Assembly (NCBI RefSeq): GCF_008973465.1
Contig: NZ_WBXN01000004.1
Span: forward strand, 5,620,501 to 5,684,500
DNA from: Streptomyces sp. SS1-1
GTDB taxonomy: Bacteria > Actinomycetota > Actinomycetes > Streptomycetales > Streptomycetaceae
DNA: 64,000 nt
Direction of reading: 5' to 3'
In this document: positions 49,898-57,430 of the stretch, one piece after another
Layout of the letters: every line of letters starts with the position of its first letter
Numbering within the stretch: position 1 is the stretch's first letter
Notes under the pieces: model-generated
What the model was told of the DNA's origin: nothing
Databases searched by the model: none
Seen by the model: only the letters and a program-made list of their open reading frames with translations
Position numbers and translations under genes: made by a program

Positions 49898-50917
49898 ATG
49901 ACCGCCGACCATGCCGGTGCGCCCGCGTACGTCGTCGGCGTCGACGCCGGGGGCACCCGCACCCGGGCCGTCCTGGCGCCCCTGTCCGGCGGCCCACCCC
50001 TCGGCGAGGGGCGGGGCGGGCCGGGGAACGCGCTGAGCGTGTCCGAGGCCGACCTCACCCGCCATCTCGCCGCCGCGCTGGCCGCCGCCGTCCCGCCGGA
50101 GCTGCGCGGCCGGGTGGTGGCCGTCGCGGGCGGCTTCGCCGGTGCCTCCCGGCCGCCGGCCGACGAACCCGGGCACCTGCGCGCGCACGCCGCCCTCACC
50201 GCCGCGCTGCGCCGGACGGGGATCGGCGCCGGGGCCGTCGAGGTGCACGGCGACGCCGAGGTCGCGTTCGCCTCCGCGCCGGGCGGCCCCGCCGACGGCA
50301 TCGCCGTCATCGCCGGCACGGGCGCCGTCGCCGTCCGCGTCACCGGGCGGGTGTGCGGCGCCACCGCGGGCGGCGACGGATGGCTGCTCGGCGACGACGG
50401 CTCCGGCTTCTGGATGGGGCGCGAGGCGGTGCGGGCGGCCCTGCGGGCGGCGGACGGCCGGGGCGGGCCGACGACCCTGACCCGGTCGGTCGGGCACGCC
50501 CTCGGCGTCCCCCCGGACGTGCTGCCGCCCGTCCCGTACGACGGCACCGGCTGGGACCGCGAACGCCGGGAGGCGTACCGGATGCGGCTGCTGCCCGCCG
50601 TGATGGGGCGGCACCCGGTGGGGCTCGCCGAACTCGCGCCGCTGGTGGCCACGGCCGCGGTCGACGGCGACGCGGTGGCCGGTGCCGTCCTGGCGACGGC
50701 GGCGGACCACCTGACGGACCTCGTCCACGCCCTCGCCCCCCGGCCCGGCGAACGGATCGTCCTCACCGGCGGCCTCCTCGGCCCGACGGGCCCCCTGACC
50801 CCTCCGCTCCTGTCCCGGCTCGGCCCCCTGGACCTCACCCCCGCCCTGGTACCGGACGGCTGCCGGGGGGCGGTGACGCTGGCGCGGCTGGCGGCGCGCG
50901 GCCTGAGCCGCCGGTGA
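49898..50917 (+). CDS. BadF/BadG-family N-acetylglucosamine kinase-like protein
   Basis: A 339-residue ASKHA kinase. The phosphate-1 motif is VVGVDAGGTRTRAVLA (residues ~12-27), a second is VIAGTGAVAV (~138-147), GGDGWLLGDDGSGFWMG (~157-173) is diagnostic of GlcNAc/MurNAc kinases, and RIVLTGGLLGPTGPL lies near the end. It probably phosphorylates an amino sugar taken up from cell-wall turnover or chitin. The start is ATG 49898. The SIS-domain gene 145 bases downstream is a likely partner in amino-sugar phosphate metabolism. Confidence 0.82.
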   Translation: MTADHAGAPAYVVGVDAGGTRTRAVLAPLSGGPPLGEGRGGPGNALSVSEADLTRHLAAALAAAVPPELRGRVVAVAGGFAGASRPPADEPGHLRAHAALTAALRRTGIGAGAVEVHGDAEVAFASAPGGPADGIAVIAGTGAVAVRVTGRVCGATAGGDGWLLGDDGSGFWMGREAVRAALRAADGRGGPTTLTRSVGHALGVPPDVLPPVPYDGTGWDRERREAYRMRLLPAVMGRHPVGLAELAPLVATAAVDGDAVAGAVLATAADHLTDLVHALAPRPGERIVLTGGLLGPTGPLTPPLLSRLGPLDLTPALVPDGCRGAVTLARLAARGLSRR

Positions 50918-51005
50918 GCGGGCGCGGGCGGGTGGCGACGCGGCGGCTGCGTACGCCGGGGCGTCCGGGGGGTCGGCCGCGGGGGCGGTCGGCGGTAGCG
51001 TGCGG

Positions 51006-51048
51006 TGCATCGATTCATGGGTGGGCCGCAACTTGGTGGATGCATTCA
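51006..51048. promoter_or_regulatory. Paired palindromes TGCATCGATTCA and TGGATGCATTCA, 31 bases apart
   Basis: TGCATCGATTCA (51006-51017) and TGGATGCATTCA (51037-51048) both follow TGNAT-S-S-ATNCA (S = C or G), each nearly symmetric around ATCGAT or ATGCAT. The surrounding GGTG...TTCAT also repeats. The 31-base spacing is about three helical turns, placing both on one face. The second ends 14 bases before the SIS start codon. No regulator gene lies next to it. Confidence 0.55.
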
Positions 51049-51062
51049 TCGCGGGAGGGTTC

Positions 51063-51833
51063 ATGTCCGACGCGTCCGTGAGCGCCGAGCGTTTCGTGCA
51101 GGAGAGCAGAGCCGTCCTCGACCGCCTCACCGGCTCCGCGTCCGTGCGGGAGGACGTGGCCCGCGCCGCCGAACTCATCGCCGGATGCGTCCGCGCCGAC
51201 GGCGTCGTCCAGGCGTTCGGCACCGGCCACTCCCAGGCCGTCGTCCTCGAGATCGCCGGACGCGCCGGGGGACTGGTGCCCACCAACCGGCTCAGCATCG
51301 CCGACCTCGTCCTGTACGGCGGCGCGTCCCCGGACGTCCTCGACGACCCGCTCCTGGAGCGCCGGGCGGGGGTCGCCGCCCGCGTCTACGACCTGGCCGC
51401 CCCGCGCCCCCAGGACCTGTTCGTCGTGATCTCGAACTCCGGTGTCAACAACGCCGTCGTGGAGATGGCCCTGCACGCCAAGGAGCGTGGGCACGACGTC
51501 CTCGCCCTGACCTCCCTCGCCCACACCCGCGCCGTCCCGGCCGGGCACGCCAGTGGCCGCAAGCTCGCCGACATCGCCGACGTCGTCCTCGACAACGCGG
51601 CCCCGCGCGGGGACGCCCTGCTGGAGCTGCCCGGCGGCGGCGCCGTGGGCGCCCTGTCCACGCTCACCGGCGTCCTGCTCGTGCAGATGGCCGTGGCCGA
51701 GGCGTCCGCGCTGCTCCTCGCGGCCGGGGAACGCCCGCCCGTGTATGTCTCGGCCAATGTGCCGGGCGGCTACGAGGGCAACCTGGAGCTGGAGAAGCGG
51801 TACGCCGGACGCATCCGCCGCACCGCCGGCTGA
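51063..51833 (+). CDS. SIS-domain sugar-phosphate isomerase/binding protein (UPF0309-like)
   Basis: A 256-residue soluble protein with a single SIS domain. VVQAFGTGHSQAVVLEIAGRAGG (residues ~48-70), LFVVISNSGVNNAVVEMALHAKERGHDVLALTS (~119-151) and LLVQMAVAEAS form the phosphosugar-binding fold; ISNSG is the phosphate loop. Relatives resemble MurQ etherase or GmhA but lack firm assignment. The start is ATG 51063 with GGGAGG about four bases before. Two palindromic sites precede it. The kinase gene upstream suggests an amino-sugar phosphate pathway. Confidence 0.8.
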   Translation: MSDASVSAERFVQESRAVLDRLTGSASVREDVARAAELIAGCVRADGVVQAFGTGHSQAVVLEIAGRAGGLVPTNRLSIADLVLYGGASPDVLDDPLLERRAGVAARVYDLAAPRPQDLFVVISNSGVNNAVVEMALHAKERGHDVLALTSLAHTRAVPAGHASGRKLADIADVVLDNAAPRGDALLELPGGGAVGALSTLTGVLLVQMAVAEASALLLAAGERPPVYVSANVPGGYEGNLELEKRYAGRIRRTAG

Positions 51834-51946
51834 CTGCCCCGAAGGTCCCACCCGAGGGGGCCGGTGAGGGCCGTCCGGGTACATGCGGAGCCCCTCGAAT
51901 GGGCGCACACTGGAGGGGTGCTGTCGGTGCTCAAGGGGGTGTCGGC

Positions 51947-52528
51947 ATGGCGGCGTCCGAGTGCACGAAGGTCCGGCTGTGGCGGTGGCGGTCCAACCCG
52001 CTGAAGCGGCGCAGCGACGTCATCGAGGCGTGGGTGGTCCTGTGCGCGTGGCTGCTCGCGGTACTGGGCGGCGTCTTCGCCGGCTTCGCGGCGGCGGACG
52101 CCGTGGTCGGCTCCGCCGAGCGCGTCCGCGCCGAGACCCGCCGGGTGACCGCCGTCCTGGTGCGGGACGCCGAGGAGCCCGGGCCCGCCCGCGTGAGCAC
52201 CGACCACCTGGTGTGGGCCCCGGTCCGCTGGAGCGACCCGGACGGAACGACCCGCACCGACGAGGCGCGGGTCCCGCCGAAGGCCAAGGCCGGCGGCAAG
52301 GTACAGGTGTGGACCGACCGGCACGGCCGGGTCGTCAACGAACCGCTGTCCGTCGCCGAGACGACCCTGCACGCGGTCTCCGGCGGCCTGCTCGCCGGAG
52401 CGGGCGCGGCCGGTGTCGTCCTCGGCGCCGGCTGGGTGGTCCGCCTGATGATGGACCGGCGGCGGCTGGAGCAGTGGGCCGCCGAATGGGAGCGGCTGGA
52501 CACGCACCGGGGCTGGAAGACCGGCTGA
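51947..52528 (+). CDS. Rv1733c-like integral membrane protein
   Basis: A 193-residue protein with two membrane segments (residues ~28-50, VVLCAWLLAVLGGVFAGFAA, and ~150-172, GGLLAGAGAAGVVLGAGWVV) flanking an extracytoplasmic ~95-residue domain (TRRVTAVLVRDAEE, VWAPVRWSDPDGTTR, GKVQVWTDRHGRVV). This layout is that of the Rv1733c family, common in actinobacteria, of unknown function. The N-terminal KVRLWRWRSNPLKRRSD motif is typical of it. The start is ATG 51947 after AAGGGGG. It is convergent with DUF4142 copy 2. Confidence 0.75.
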   Translation: MAASECTKVRLWRWRSNPLKRRSDVIEAWVVLCAWLLAVLGGVFAGFAAADAVVGSAERVRAETRRVTAVLVRDAEEPGPARVSTDHLVWAPVRWSDPDGTTRTDEARVPPKAKAGGKVQVWTDRHGRVVNEPLSVAETTLHAVSGGLLAGAGAAGVVLGAGWVVRLMMDRRRLEQWAAEWERLDTHRGWKTG

Positions 52529-52532
52529 GCGG

Positions 52533-52559
52533 CGGTGCCCCCGGAGGACGGGGGCACCG
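52533..52559. terminator. Bidirectional terminator between the Rv1733c-like gene and DUF4142 copy 2
   Basis: CGGTGCCCCC (52533-52542) pairs perfectly with GGGGGCACCG (52550-52559) around GGAGGAC, in a 33-base convergent gap. Confidence 0.85.
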
Positions 52560-52561
52560 GA

Positions 52562-53311
52562 TCACCTGACGTCCGCGCTGGGCAGCGCCGTCGGGGACTT
52601 GGTGTCCAGGTTCTCCAGGCCCTTCGGGATGGCGAGCGTGAGGACCGGAGCGCCCGGCTGCGGCGGGGGCGGGGTCAGCTGGTCCTGGGGCAGCTTCGGC
52701 GGCGTGGTCTGCTGGAAGTTGTTCTGGTCGAAGTTGACCAGCCCGGTCTTCTCCAGGACCGTGATGTGGTCGAGCACGGTGTCGTTCGCGAGGTCGGCCA
52801 GCTGGCGCACCATGGTGTTCTGCGTGTTCGCCCGGATCTTCGCGATGACCGGGAAGATCTGACCGTGGGTCACCCGCATGATCGCCACGCCGGTCGAGTC
52901 GAACTCCTTGCCCGTCTTGGAGTCCACCGTCGCGACGAACTGCTGCTGCTGGGGGCTCGCCTGGTTCGGCAGCGTGATGTTCAGCTGCGACGCGATCTTG
53001 CGGCAGGCCAGGTCGAGGCGGGCGTGACCGACCACCAGGTGCTTGCCGGCCTCCTTCATCGCCGGTGTCGTGCCCCGCTGCATCGCCATCATGCCCAGCG
53101 GGTGCTCCCAGAGCCCCGCCGCCCGCACCTTGACCACGAAGTCACGGTCCGCCTCGGTCAGCGGCCCCCACTGCGTGTTGGCGATGACGCGGTCCTGGCT
53201 GACGGAGGTGGTCTGCACACCCAGCATGGCGGGATAGGCGAGGGCGGACAGGGTCAGGACCAGGGCGCCTCCCACGAAGACGGTGCCAACCATGCGGCGC
53301 GAGACGGGCAT
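52562..53311 (-). CDS. DUF4142 domain secreted or membrane-anchored protein (copy 2)
   Basis: A 249-residue protein with an N-terminal hydrophobic segment (MVGTVFVGGALVLTLSALAYP), a DUF4142 helical domain (LTEADRDFVVKVRAAGLWE; KHLVVGHARLDLACRK; DTVLDHITVLEKTGLVNFDQ) and a Pro-rich tail. It is a clear paralogue of the gene at 35572-36381; the ADRDF, GLWE, GH, ANT and VLDHITVLE blocks align along the whole domain. Function unknown. The start is ATG 53311, four bases after GGAGG. Its tail is shorter and has a Gln-rich patch (QNNFQQTTPP). Confidence 0.78.
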   Translation of the reverse strand: MPVSRRMVGTVFVGGALVLTLSALAYPAMLGVQTTSVSQDRVIANTQWGPLTEADRDFVVKVRAAGLWEHPLGMMAMQRGTTPAMKEAGKHLVVGHARLDLACRKIASQLNITLPNQASPQQQQFVATVDSKTGKEFDSTGVAIMRVTHGQIFPVIAKIRANTQNTMVRQLADLANDTVLDHITVLEKTGLVNFDQNNFQQTTPPKLPQDQLTPPPPQPGAPVLTLAIPKGLENLDTKSPTALPSADVR

Positions 53312-53448
53312 CGTGCCTCCAGACGTGAACGACTCGTACCCCCAGAGGTACGGACGGGACGGCGAGAACAATCACCGCTGCGGGAAAAACTTACGATCCG
53401 CTGTGCGGCGTGCGTCACACGGCCCCCGCCCGCGCCGTCCCGGCCCCC

Positions 53449-54852
53449 TCACCAGCCCGTCAGCAGCAGATGGTTGACGAGCAGGGCCACCAGCGCCTGG
53501 GCCGCCAGCCAGCCCCGGACCCCGGTCAGGAACGCCGTCGCGGGCAGCAGCCACACGGCGAACGGCAGCCAGATCCGCTCCGTCTCCGCCTTGCTCATCC
53601 CGGACAGGTCGGCGACGAGCAGTGCGGCCAGCGCGGCCAGGACGAGCACCGTGAGCCGCCCGCCGGCGGTGCGCTCCCGGCGCCCGAGCACGGCCCCGGC
53701 CCGCCGCAGGCCCGCCACCGTCGCCGTCCCCACCACCGCCACCAGGCACGCCAGGTTCGCCCACACCCAGTACGGTTGCGGCCGCTCGCCGCCGACGCCC
53801 TGGTGGTAGCGGGTGACGAGCACGTCGTAGGCGTCCCACCAGTAGAAGCCGAACGCCGTGAACACCAGCGGCACCACCGCGCACCCCGCCAGGACGAACG
53901 GCAGCGCCCGCAGCCGCGCCGACCCCAGCCACAGCACGGCCGCGCCGATCACCACGAGCAGCGTCAGCCCGTACGACAGGTAGACGGCGAGGCCCGCCAG
54001 GAGCCCGGCGGCCAGACCCGCCGAGCGGGGCCGGTGCCCCGTCACCGCCAGCGCGAGGAACGCCACCGCCCACGCCGCGACCGCCGCGAAGTACGCGTCG
54101 GCCGAGGTGCCCAGCCACACGGCGCCCGGCAGCAGGACGAGGAATGGAGCGGCGCGCCGGGCGTGCCGCTCGGAGGCGAGCGCCCGGACGGCGACGAGGA
54201 CGGCGACCGCCGCCGTGCCGCCGAGGGTGATGCACCAGGCAGCCGCCCAGGCCCCGCCGCCCAGACCGGCCCGGTCCAGGTACACGAAGGTGAGGGTGGC
54301 CGCCGGCGGGTGCCCGGCGACATGCGCGGGCCAGTGGTCCGGGGTGCCGAGCAGGATGTGCCCGGTGAAGTCCCGCAGCGTGGCGGGGATGTCCTGGAAG
54401 CGGTCGACGGCCCGGAGGTACTCGTGCCGTGTCGTCAGCCGGCCGGCGACCCCCCGCTGCCAGCCGTCGACCAGCGCCAGCGACCAGGTCCAGGCCAGTG
54501 CGGCCCCCCATACGGCCGCGAGCAGCCGGCGCCAGGGCAGCCGGGCGGCCAGGGCGGGGCCGTACGCCACCACGGCGACCGCGACGAGGAGCGCGGCCGG
54601 GGTGCCGGGACCGATGTGCGGATGCCAGGTCGCGAGCAGCGGAGGCCATTTGACGTGGAGGGTGGCGTCGCGGCGCTCCACGACGGTCCCGGCCACCGCC
54701 GCCACCGCGAACAGCAGGACGGCGGCGCCGGCCGCGTACAGGTCGCGGCGCAGCGCGCGGCGGGCGTCCCCGGGACGGGCGTCCGGGTGGGCCTCGGGGG
54801 TCTCGGGCATCTCGGGGGTCTCGGGGGTCTCGGGGAGGAGATCACGGGTCAC
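53449..54852 (-). CDS. Multi-pass integral membrane protein, possible GT-C glycosyltransferase
   Basis: A 467-residue protein with about ten to twelve membrane segments. An N-terminal ~35-residue tail contains the repeat ETPETPEMPETPE. An extracytoplasmic loop after the third segment (RLTTRHEYLRAVDRFQDIPATLRDFTGHI and PAHVAGHPPAATLTFVYLDR) resembles the loop of mannosyltransferase-like GT-C proteins; the DE-type motif of the family is not obvious, so catalysis is uncertain. The start is GTG 54852, six bases after TAGCGT (54859-54864), so probably leaderless. It is divergent from the molybdoenzyme gene. Confidence 0.65.
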   Translation of the reverse strand: MTRDLLPETPETPEMPETPEAHPDARPGDARRALRRDLYAAGAAVLLFAVAAVAGTVVERRDATLHVKWPPLLATWHPHIGPGTPAALLVAVAVVAYGPALAARLPWRRLLAAVWGAALAWTWSLALVDGWQRGVAGRLTTRHEYLRAVDRFQDIPATLRDFTGHILLGTPDHWPAHVAGHPPAATLTFVYLDRAGLGGGAWAAAWCITLGGTAAVAVLVAVRALASERHARRAAPFLVLLPGAVWLGTSADAYFAAVAAWAVAFLALAVTGHRPRSAGLAAGLLAGLAVYLSYGLTLLVVIGAAVLWLGSARLRALPFVLAGCAVVPLVFTAFGFYWWDAYDVLVTRYHQGVGGERPQPYWVWANLACLVAVVGTATVAGLRRAGAVLGRRERTAGGRLTVLVLAALAALLVADLSGMSKAETERIWLPFAVWLLPATAFLTGVRGWLAAQALVALLVNHLLLTGW

Positions 54853-54858
54853 GTCAGC

Positions 54859-54864
54859 ACGCTA
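54859..54864 (-). promoter_or_regulatory. -10 box TAGCGT before the gene starting at 54852 (leaderless)
   Basis: On the minus strand TAGCGT is followed by GCTGAC and the GTG. Confidence 0.65.
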
Positions 54865-54953
54865 GGACGCCCGGGGTCCGCCCCCCGTGTGACAAGCGGA
54901 GACGTCAGCGATCCGTCATGGTTCGCCTCACGCCCGGCGGGGCCGGCCCCGCC

Positions 54954-54959
54954 TACGGT
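54954..54959 (+). promoter_or_regulatory. -10 box TACGGT before the molybdopterin gene (leaderless)
   Basis: TACGGT is followed by CGGCAC and the ATG at 54966. With the box at 54859-54864 it makes a compact divergent promoter region of under 100 bases. Confidence 0.65.
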
Positions 54960-54965
54960 CGGCAC

Positions 54966-56201
54966 ATGGCACGGTCCCCCTTCGCCCCCTCGTTCTGGCG
55001 CAGTCCGCTGCGCGGACCCTGGCTGACCTCGGTGCTCGGTGTCGTTCTGCTCGGCGGGATCACGGTCCTGTTCGTGACCGGGCTGCTGTCGTACGCCGCC
55101 TACAACCCGGACCTGTCGCCGGTGAACGACAAGACCCCCGGCAAGGGCGTCCTCGGCTTGTACCTCTTCCCCTGGCCGACCGGACCGCGCTGGCTGTACC
55201 GGCTGAACCAGGGCGTCCACGTCACCCTCGGCCTCACCCTGATCCCGGTGCTGCTGGCCAAGCTGTGGTCGGTCGCCCCGCTGTTGTTCCGGCTGCCGCC
55301 CGCCCGGTCCGTCGCGCACGCGCTGGAACGCCTCTCGCTGCTGTTCCTGGTCGGCGGCGCGCTGTTCGAGTTCGTGACGGGCGTGCTCAACATCCAGCTG
55401 GACTACGTCTTCCCGGGGTCCTTCTACCCGCTGCACTTCTACGGGGCATGGGTCTTCTTCGCCGCGTTCGTCGTCCATGTGCTGCTCAGGGCGCCCGCGG
55501 CCCGGCGCGGACTGCGGGGGCTGCGGGAGGAGTCCGGCGGGCTGGTGGCGCCGGAGCCCGCCGAGCCGACCGTCTCGCGGCGCGGCGCCCTCGCCTTCGT
55601 CGGGGGCGGCTCCCTGCTGCTGTTCGCCACCACCGTCGGGCAGAACTTCGACGGGGTGCCGCGCCGCACCGCCCTGCTCGCCCCGCACGGCGGCCCCGAA
55701 CCGGGCAGCGGCCCGGGCGCCTTCCAGATCAACAAGACGGCCCGGTACGCCGGGATCCGCGCGGCCGAGACGTCCGAGGAGGCGTGGCGGCTCGTGGTGA
55801 CGGGCCGCGCCGGGCGCACCGTCCGCCTCTCCCGCGCCGACCTGCTCGCGCTGCCGCAGCACGAGGCGGCCCTGCCGATCGCCTGCGTGGAGGGCTGGTC
55901 CACCTCCGACCAGCGCTGGCGCGGGGTACGGCTGCGGGACCTGGCGGCGCTCGCCGGCGACTCGGGCGACGTGGGGGACCCGTCCGACGTCCTCGTGGAG
56001 TCCCTCCAGCGGCACGGCGCCTTCCGGCGGGCGGCCCTGCGCGCCGACCAGGTCGCCGACCCGGACAGCCTGCTCGCCCTCGCCGTCAACGGCGCCGGAC
56101 TCACCCTCGACCACGGCTATCCGGCCCGCGTCATCGTGCCCGCCGCGCCCGGTGTCCTGAACACCAAGTGGGTGGCGCGGCTGACCTTCGGGGACCTGTG
56201 A
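54966..56201 (+). CDS. Membrane-bound molybdopterin-dependent oxidoreductase with cytochrome-b-like N-terminus
   Basis: A 411-residue protein. Residues ~1-180 hold four or five membrane segments with histidines (NQGVHVTLGL, FYPLHFYGAW, FVVHVLL) like a cytochrome b561-type anchor. After another hydrophobic stretch (ALAFVGGGSLLLFATT) comes a sulfite-oxidase/YedY molybdopterin domain (~residues 240-411): IACVEGWSTSDQRWRGVRL carries the molybdenum-ligand cysteine, and HGYPARVIVPAAPGVLNTKWV is the family end. It probably reduces or oxidises an extracytoplasmic substrate with electrons passed through the haem anchor. The start is ATG 54966; the message is likely leaderless. Confidence 0.82.
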   Translation: MARSPFAPSFWRSPLRGPWLTSVLGVVLLGGITVLFVTGLLSYAAYNPDLSPVNDKTPGKGVLGLYLFPWPTGPRWLYRLNQGVHVTLGLTLIPVLLAKLWSVAPLLFRLPPARSVAHALERLSLLFLVGGALFEFVTGVLNIQLDYVFPGSFYPLHFYGAWVFFAAFVVHVLLRAPAARRGLRGLREESGGLVAPEPAEPTVSRRGALAFVGGGSLLLFATTVGQNFDGVPRRTALLAPHGGPEPGSGPGAFQINKTARYAGIRAAETSEEAWRLVVTGRAGRTVRLSRADLLALPQHEAALPIACVEGWSTSDQRWRGVRLRDLAALAGDSGDVGDPSDVLVESLQRHGAFRRAALRADQVADPDSLLALAVNGAGLTLDHGYPARVIVPAAPGVLNTKWVARLTFGDL

Positions 56202-56659
56202 TGCGCCGGCGGCGCCCGCCCCTCGGCAGCCCCCTGCACCTGCTCCTGCTCGCCTGCTCCTTCGCGCTCACGGCGTACGCGGGCGTGCGGCTGCTCGAGG
56301 ACGACCCGTTCGCGGTCGCGCTGTGGTTCGTGGGCGCGGCCGTCCTCCACGACCTCGTCCTCGTGCCGCTGTACGGGGCGGCGGACCGCGCGCTGCTGCG
56401 CGGCATGGAACGCTCCGGCCACCGCGCCCGCACGATGTACGTCCGGGTGCCCGCCGCCCTGTCGCTGCTGCTCCTGCTGGTGTGGTTCCCGCTGATCACG
56501 GGCCGGGTCGCGGACCGCTACGCGCGCGCCACGGGCCTGCCCCCGGACGGCTTCCTCGCCCGCTGGCTCCTCATCACGGCCGTACTGTGCGGGGGTTCGG
56601 CGGCCGTGTACGCACTGCGCCACCGCCGGCCGCGCGGGGAGGCGCCGCCCGGCGCCTGA
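56201..56659 (+). CDS. Small membrane protein coupled to the molybdoenzyme gene
   Basis: A 152-residue protein with three or four membrane segments (LHLLLLACSFALTAYAGV, VALWFVGAAVLHDLVLVPLYG, AALSLLLLLVWFPLITG, LLITAVLCGGSAAVYAL). The ATG at 56201 shares its A with the TGA of the preceding gene, so translation is coupled. The pairing suggests an accessory membrane subunit or electron-transfer partner, but no cofactor motif is clear (a single His in VLHDL). Confidence 0.68.
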   Translation: MRRRRPPLGSPLHLLLLACSFALTAYAGVRLLEDDPFAVALWFVGAAVLHDLVLVPLYGAADRALLRGMERSGHRARTMYVRVPAALSLLLLLVWFPLITGRVADRYARATGLPPDGFLARWLLITAVLCGGSAAVYALRHRRPRGEAPPGA

Positions 56660-56740
56660 AAGCTGTCGGCCACCTGTCGATCCGGTTCCGCAGCGTGCCC
56701 GCCCCTCGGCCTGCCGCGCCAAGTGCCGCACTATGAACGG

Positions 56741-57430
56741 GTGGAGAACGTACGCCTGCTCGTCGTGGACGACGACCCGCCCATCGCCGACCTCGTCGCG
56801 ACCGTCGCCCGCTACGAGGGCTGGGAGGCCGTCACCGCCCACACCGGCGCGGAGGCGCTGCGCAGGGCCGCCGAGTTCCACCCGGACATCGTGGTGCTCG
56901 ACCTGATGCTGCCCGACGTCGACGGCTTCGGGGTCCTGGACCGGCTGCGGGCCGGCGGGCGGATGGTGCCCGTGGTGTTCCTGACCGCCCGCGACGGCGT
57001 CGCCGACCGCGTCGCCGGGCTCACCCGCGGCGGCGACGACTACCTGGTCAAACCGTTCGCCGTGGAGGAGCTGATGGCCCGGCTGCGCACCGTGCTCCGG
57101 CGCAGCACCGGCCCCGGCTTCCCGCGCTCGGTGCTGCGGGTCGCCGATCTGACGATGGACGAGGACACCCGCGAGGTCCGGCGCGGCGACCGGCTGCTCA
57201 CCCTCACCCCGACCGAGTACGAGGTGCTGCGCTATCTGATGCGCAGGTCGCCCGCCGTGCTCACCAAGGCCCAGATCCTCGACCACGTCTGGGAGTACGG
57301 CTTCGGCGGCCGCTCCAACGTCGTCGAACTCGTCGTCAGCAGGCTGCGCCGCAAGCTGGACGACACCGGCGCCCCGCTGATCCACACCGTGCGCGGCTTC
57401 GGCTACGTCGTCCGGGAGGCGTCGGGGTGA
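56741..57430 (+). CDS. OmpR-family two-component response regulator
   Basis: A 229-residue regulator. The receiver (residues ~3-115) has acidic residues in LLVVDDDPP, the phosphoacceptor Asp in IVVLDLMLPDVDG (~50), and the lysine in YLVKPF; the winged-helix domain follows (LTLTPTEYEVLRYLM, IHTVRGFGYVVR). The start chosen is GTG 56741; CACTAT six bases upstream (56729-56734) makes a leaderless start likely, while a GTG at 56723 would add six residues. It overlaps the kinase gene by four bases (GTGA), so the pair is coupled. Confidence 0.9.
   Translation: MENVRLLVVDDDPPIADLVATVARYEGWEAVTAHTGAEALRRAAEFHPDIVVLDLMLPDVDGFGVLDRLRAGGRMVPVVFLTARDGVADRVAGLTRGGDDYLVKPFAVEELMARLRTVLRRSTGPGFPRSVLRVADLTMDEDTREVRRGDRLLTLTPTEYEVLRYLMRRSPAVLTKAQILDHVWEYGFGGRSNVVELVVSRLRRKLDDTGAPLIHTVRGFGYVVREASG

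Noticed and set aside
54792..54836. Short tandem repeats of CTCGGGGGT that looked like a repeat array
   Set aside because: They encode the ETPETPEMPETPE tail in frame, have units of ~9 bases and no spacers, so they are neither a CRISPR array nor a mobile-element end.
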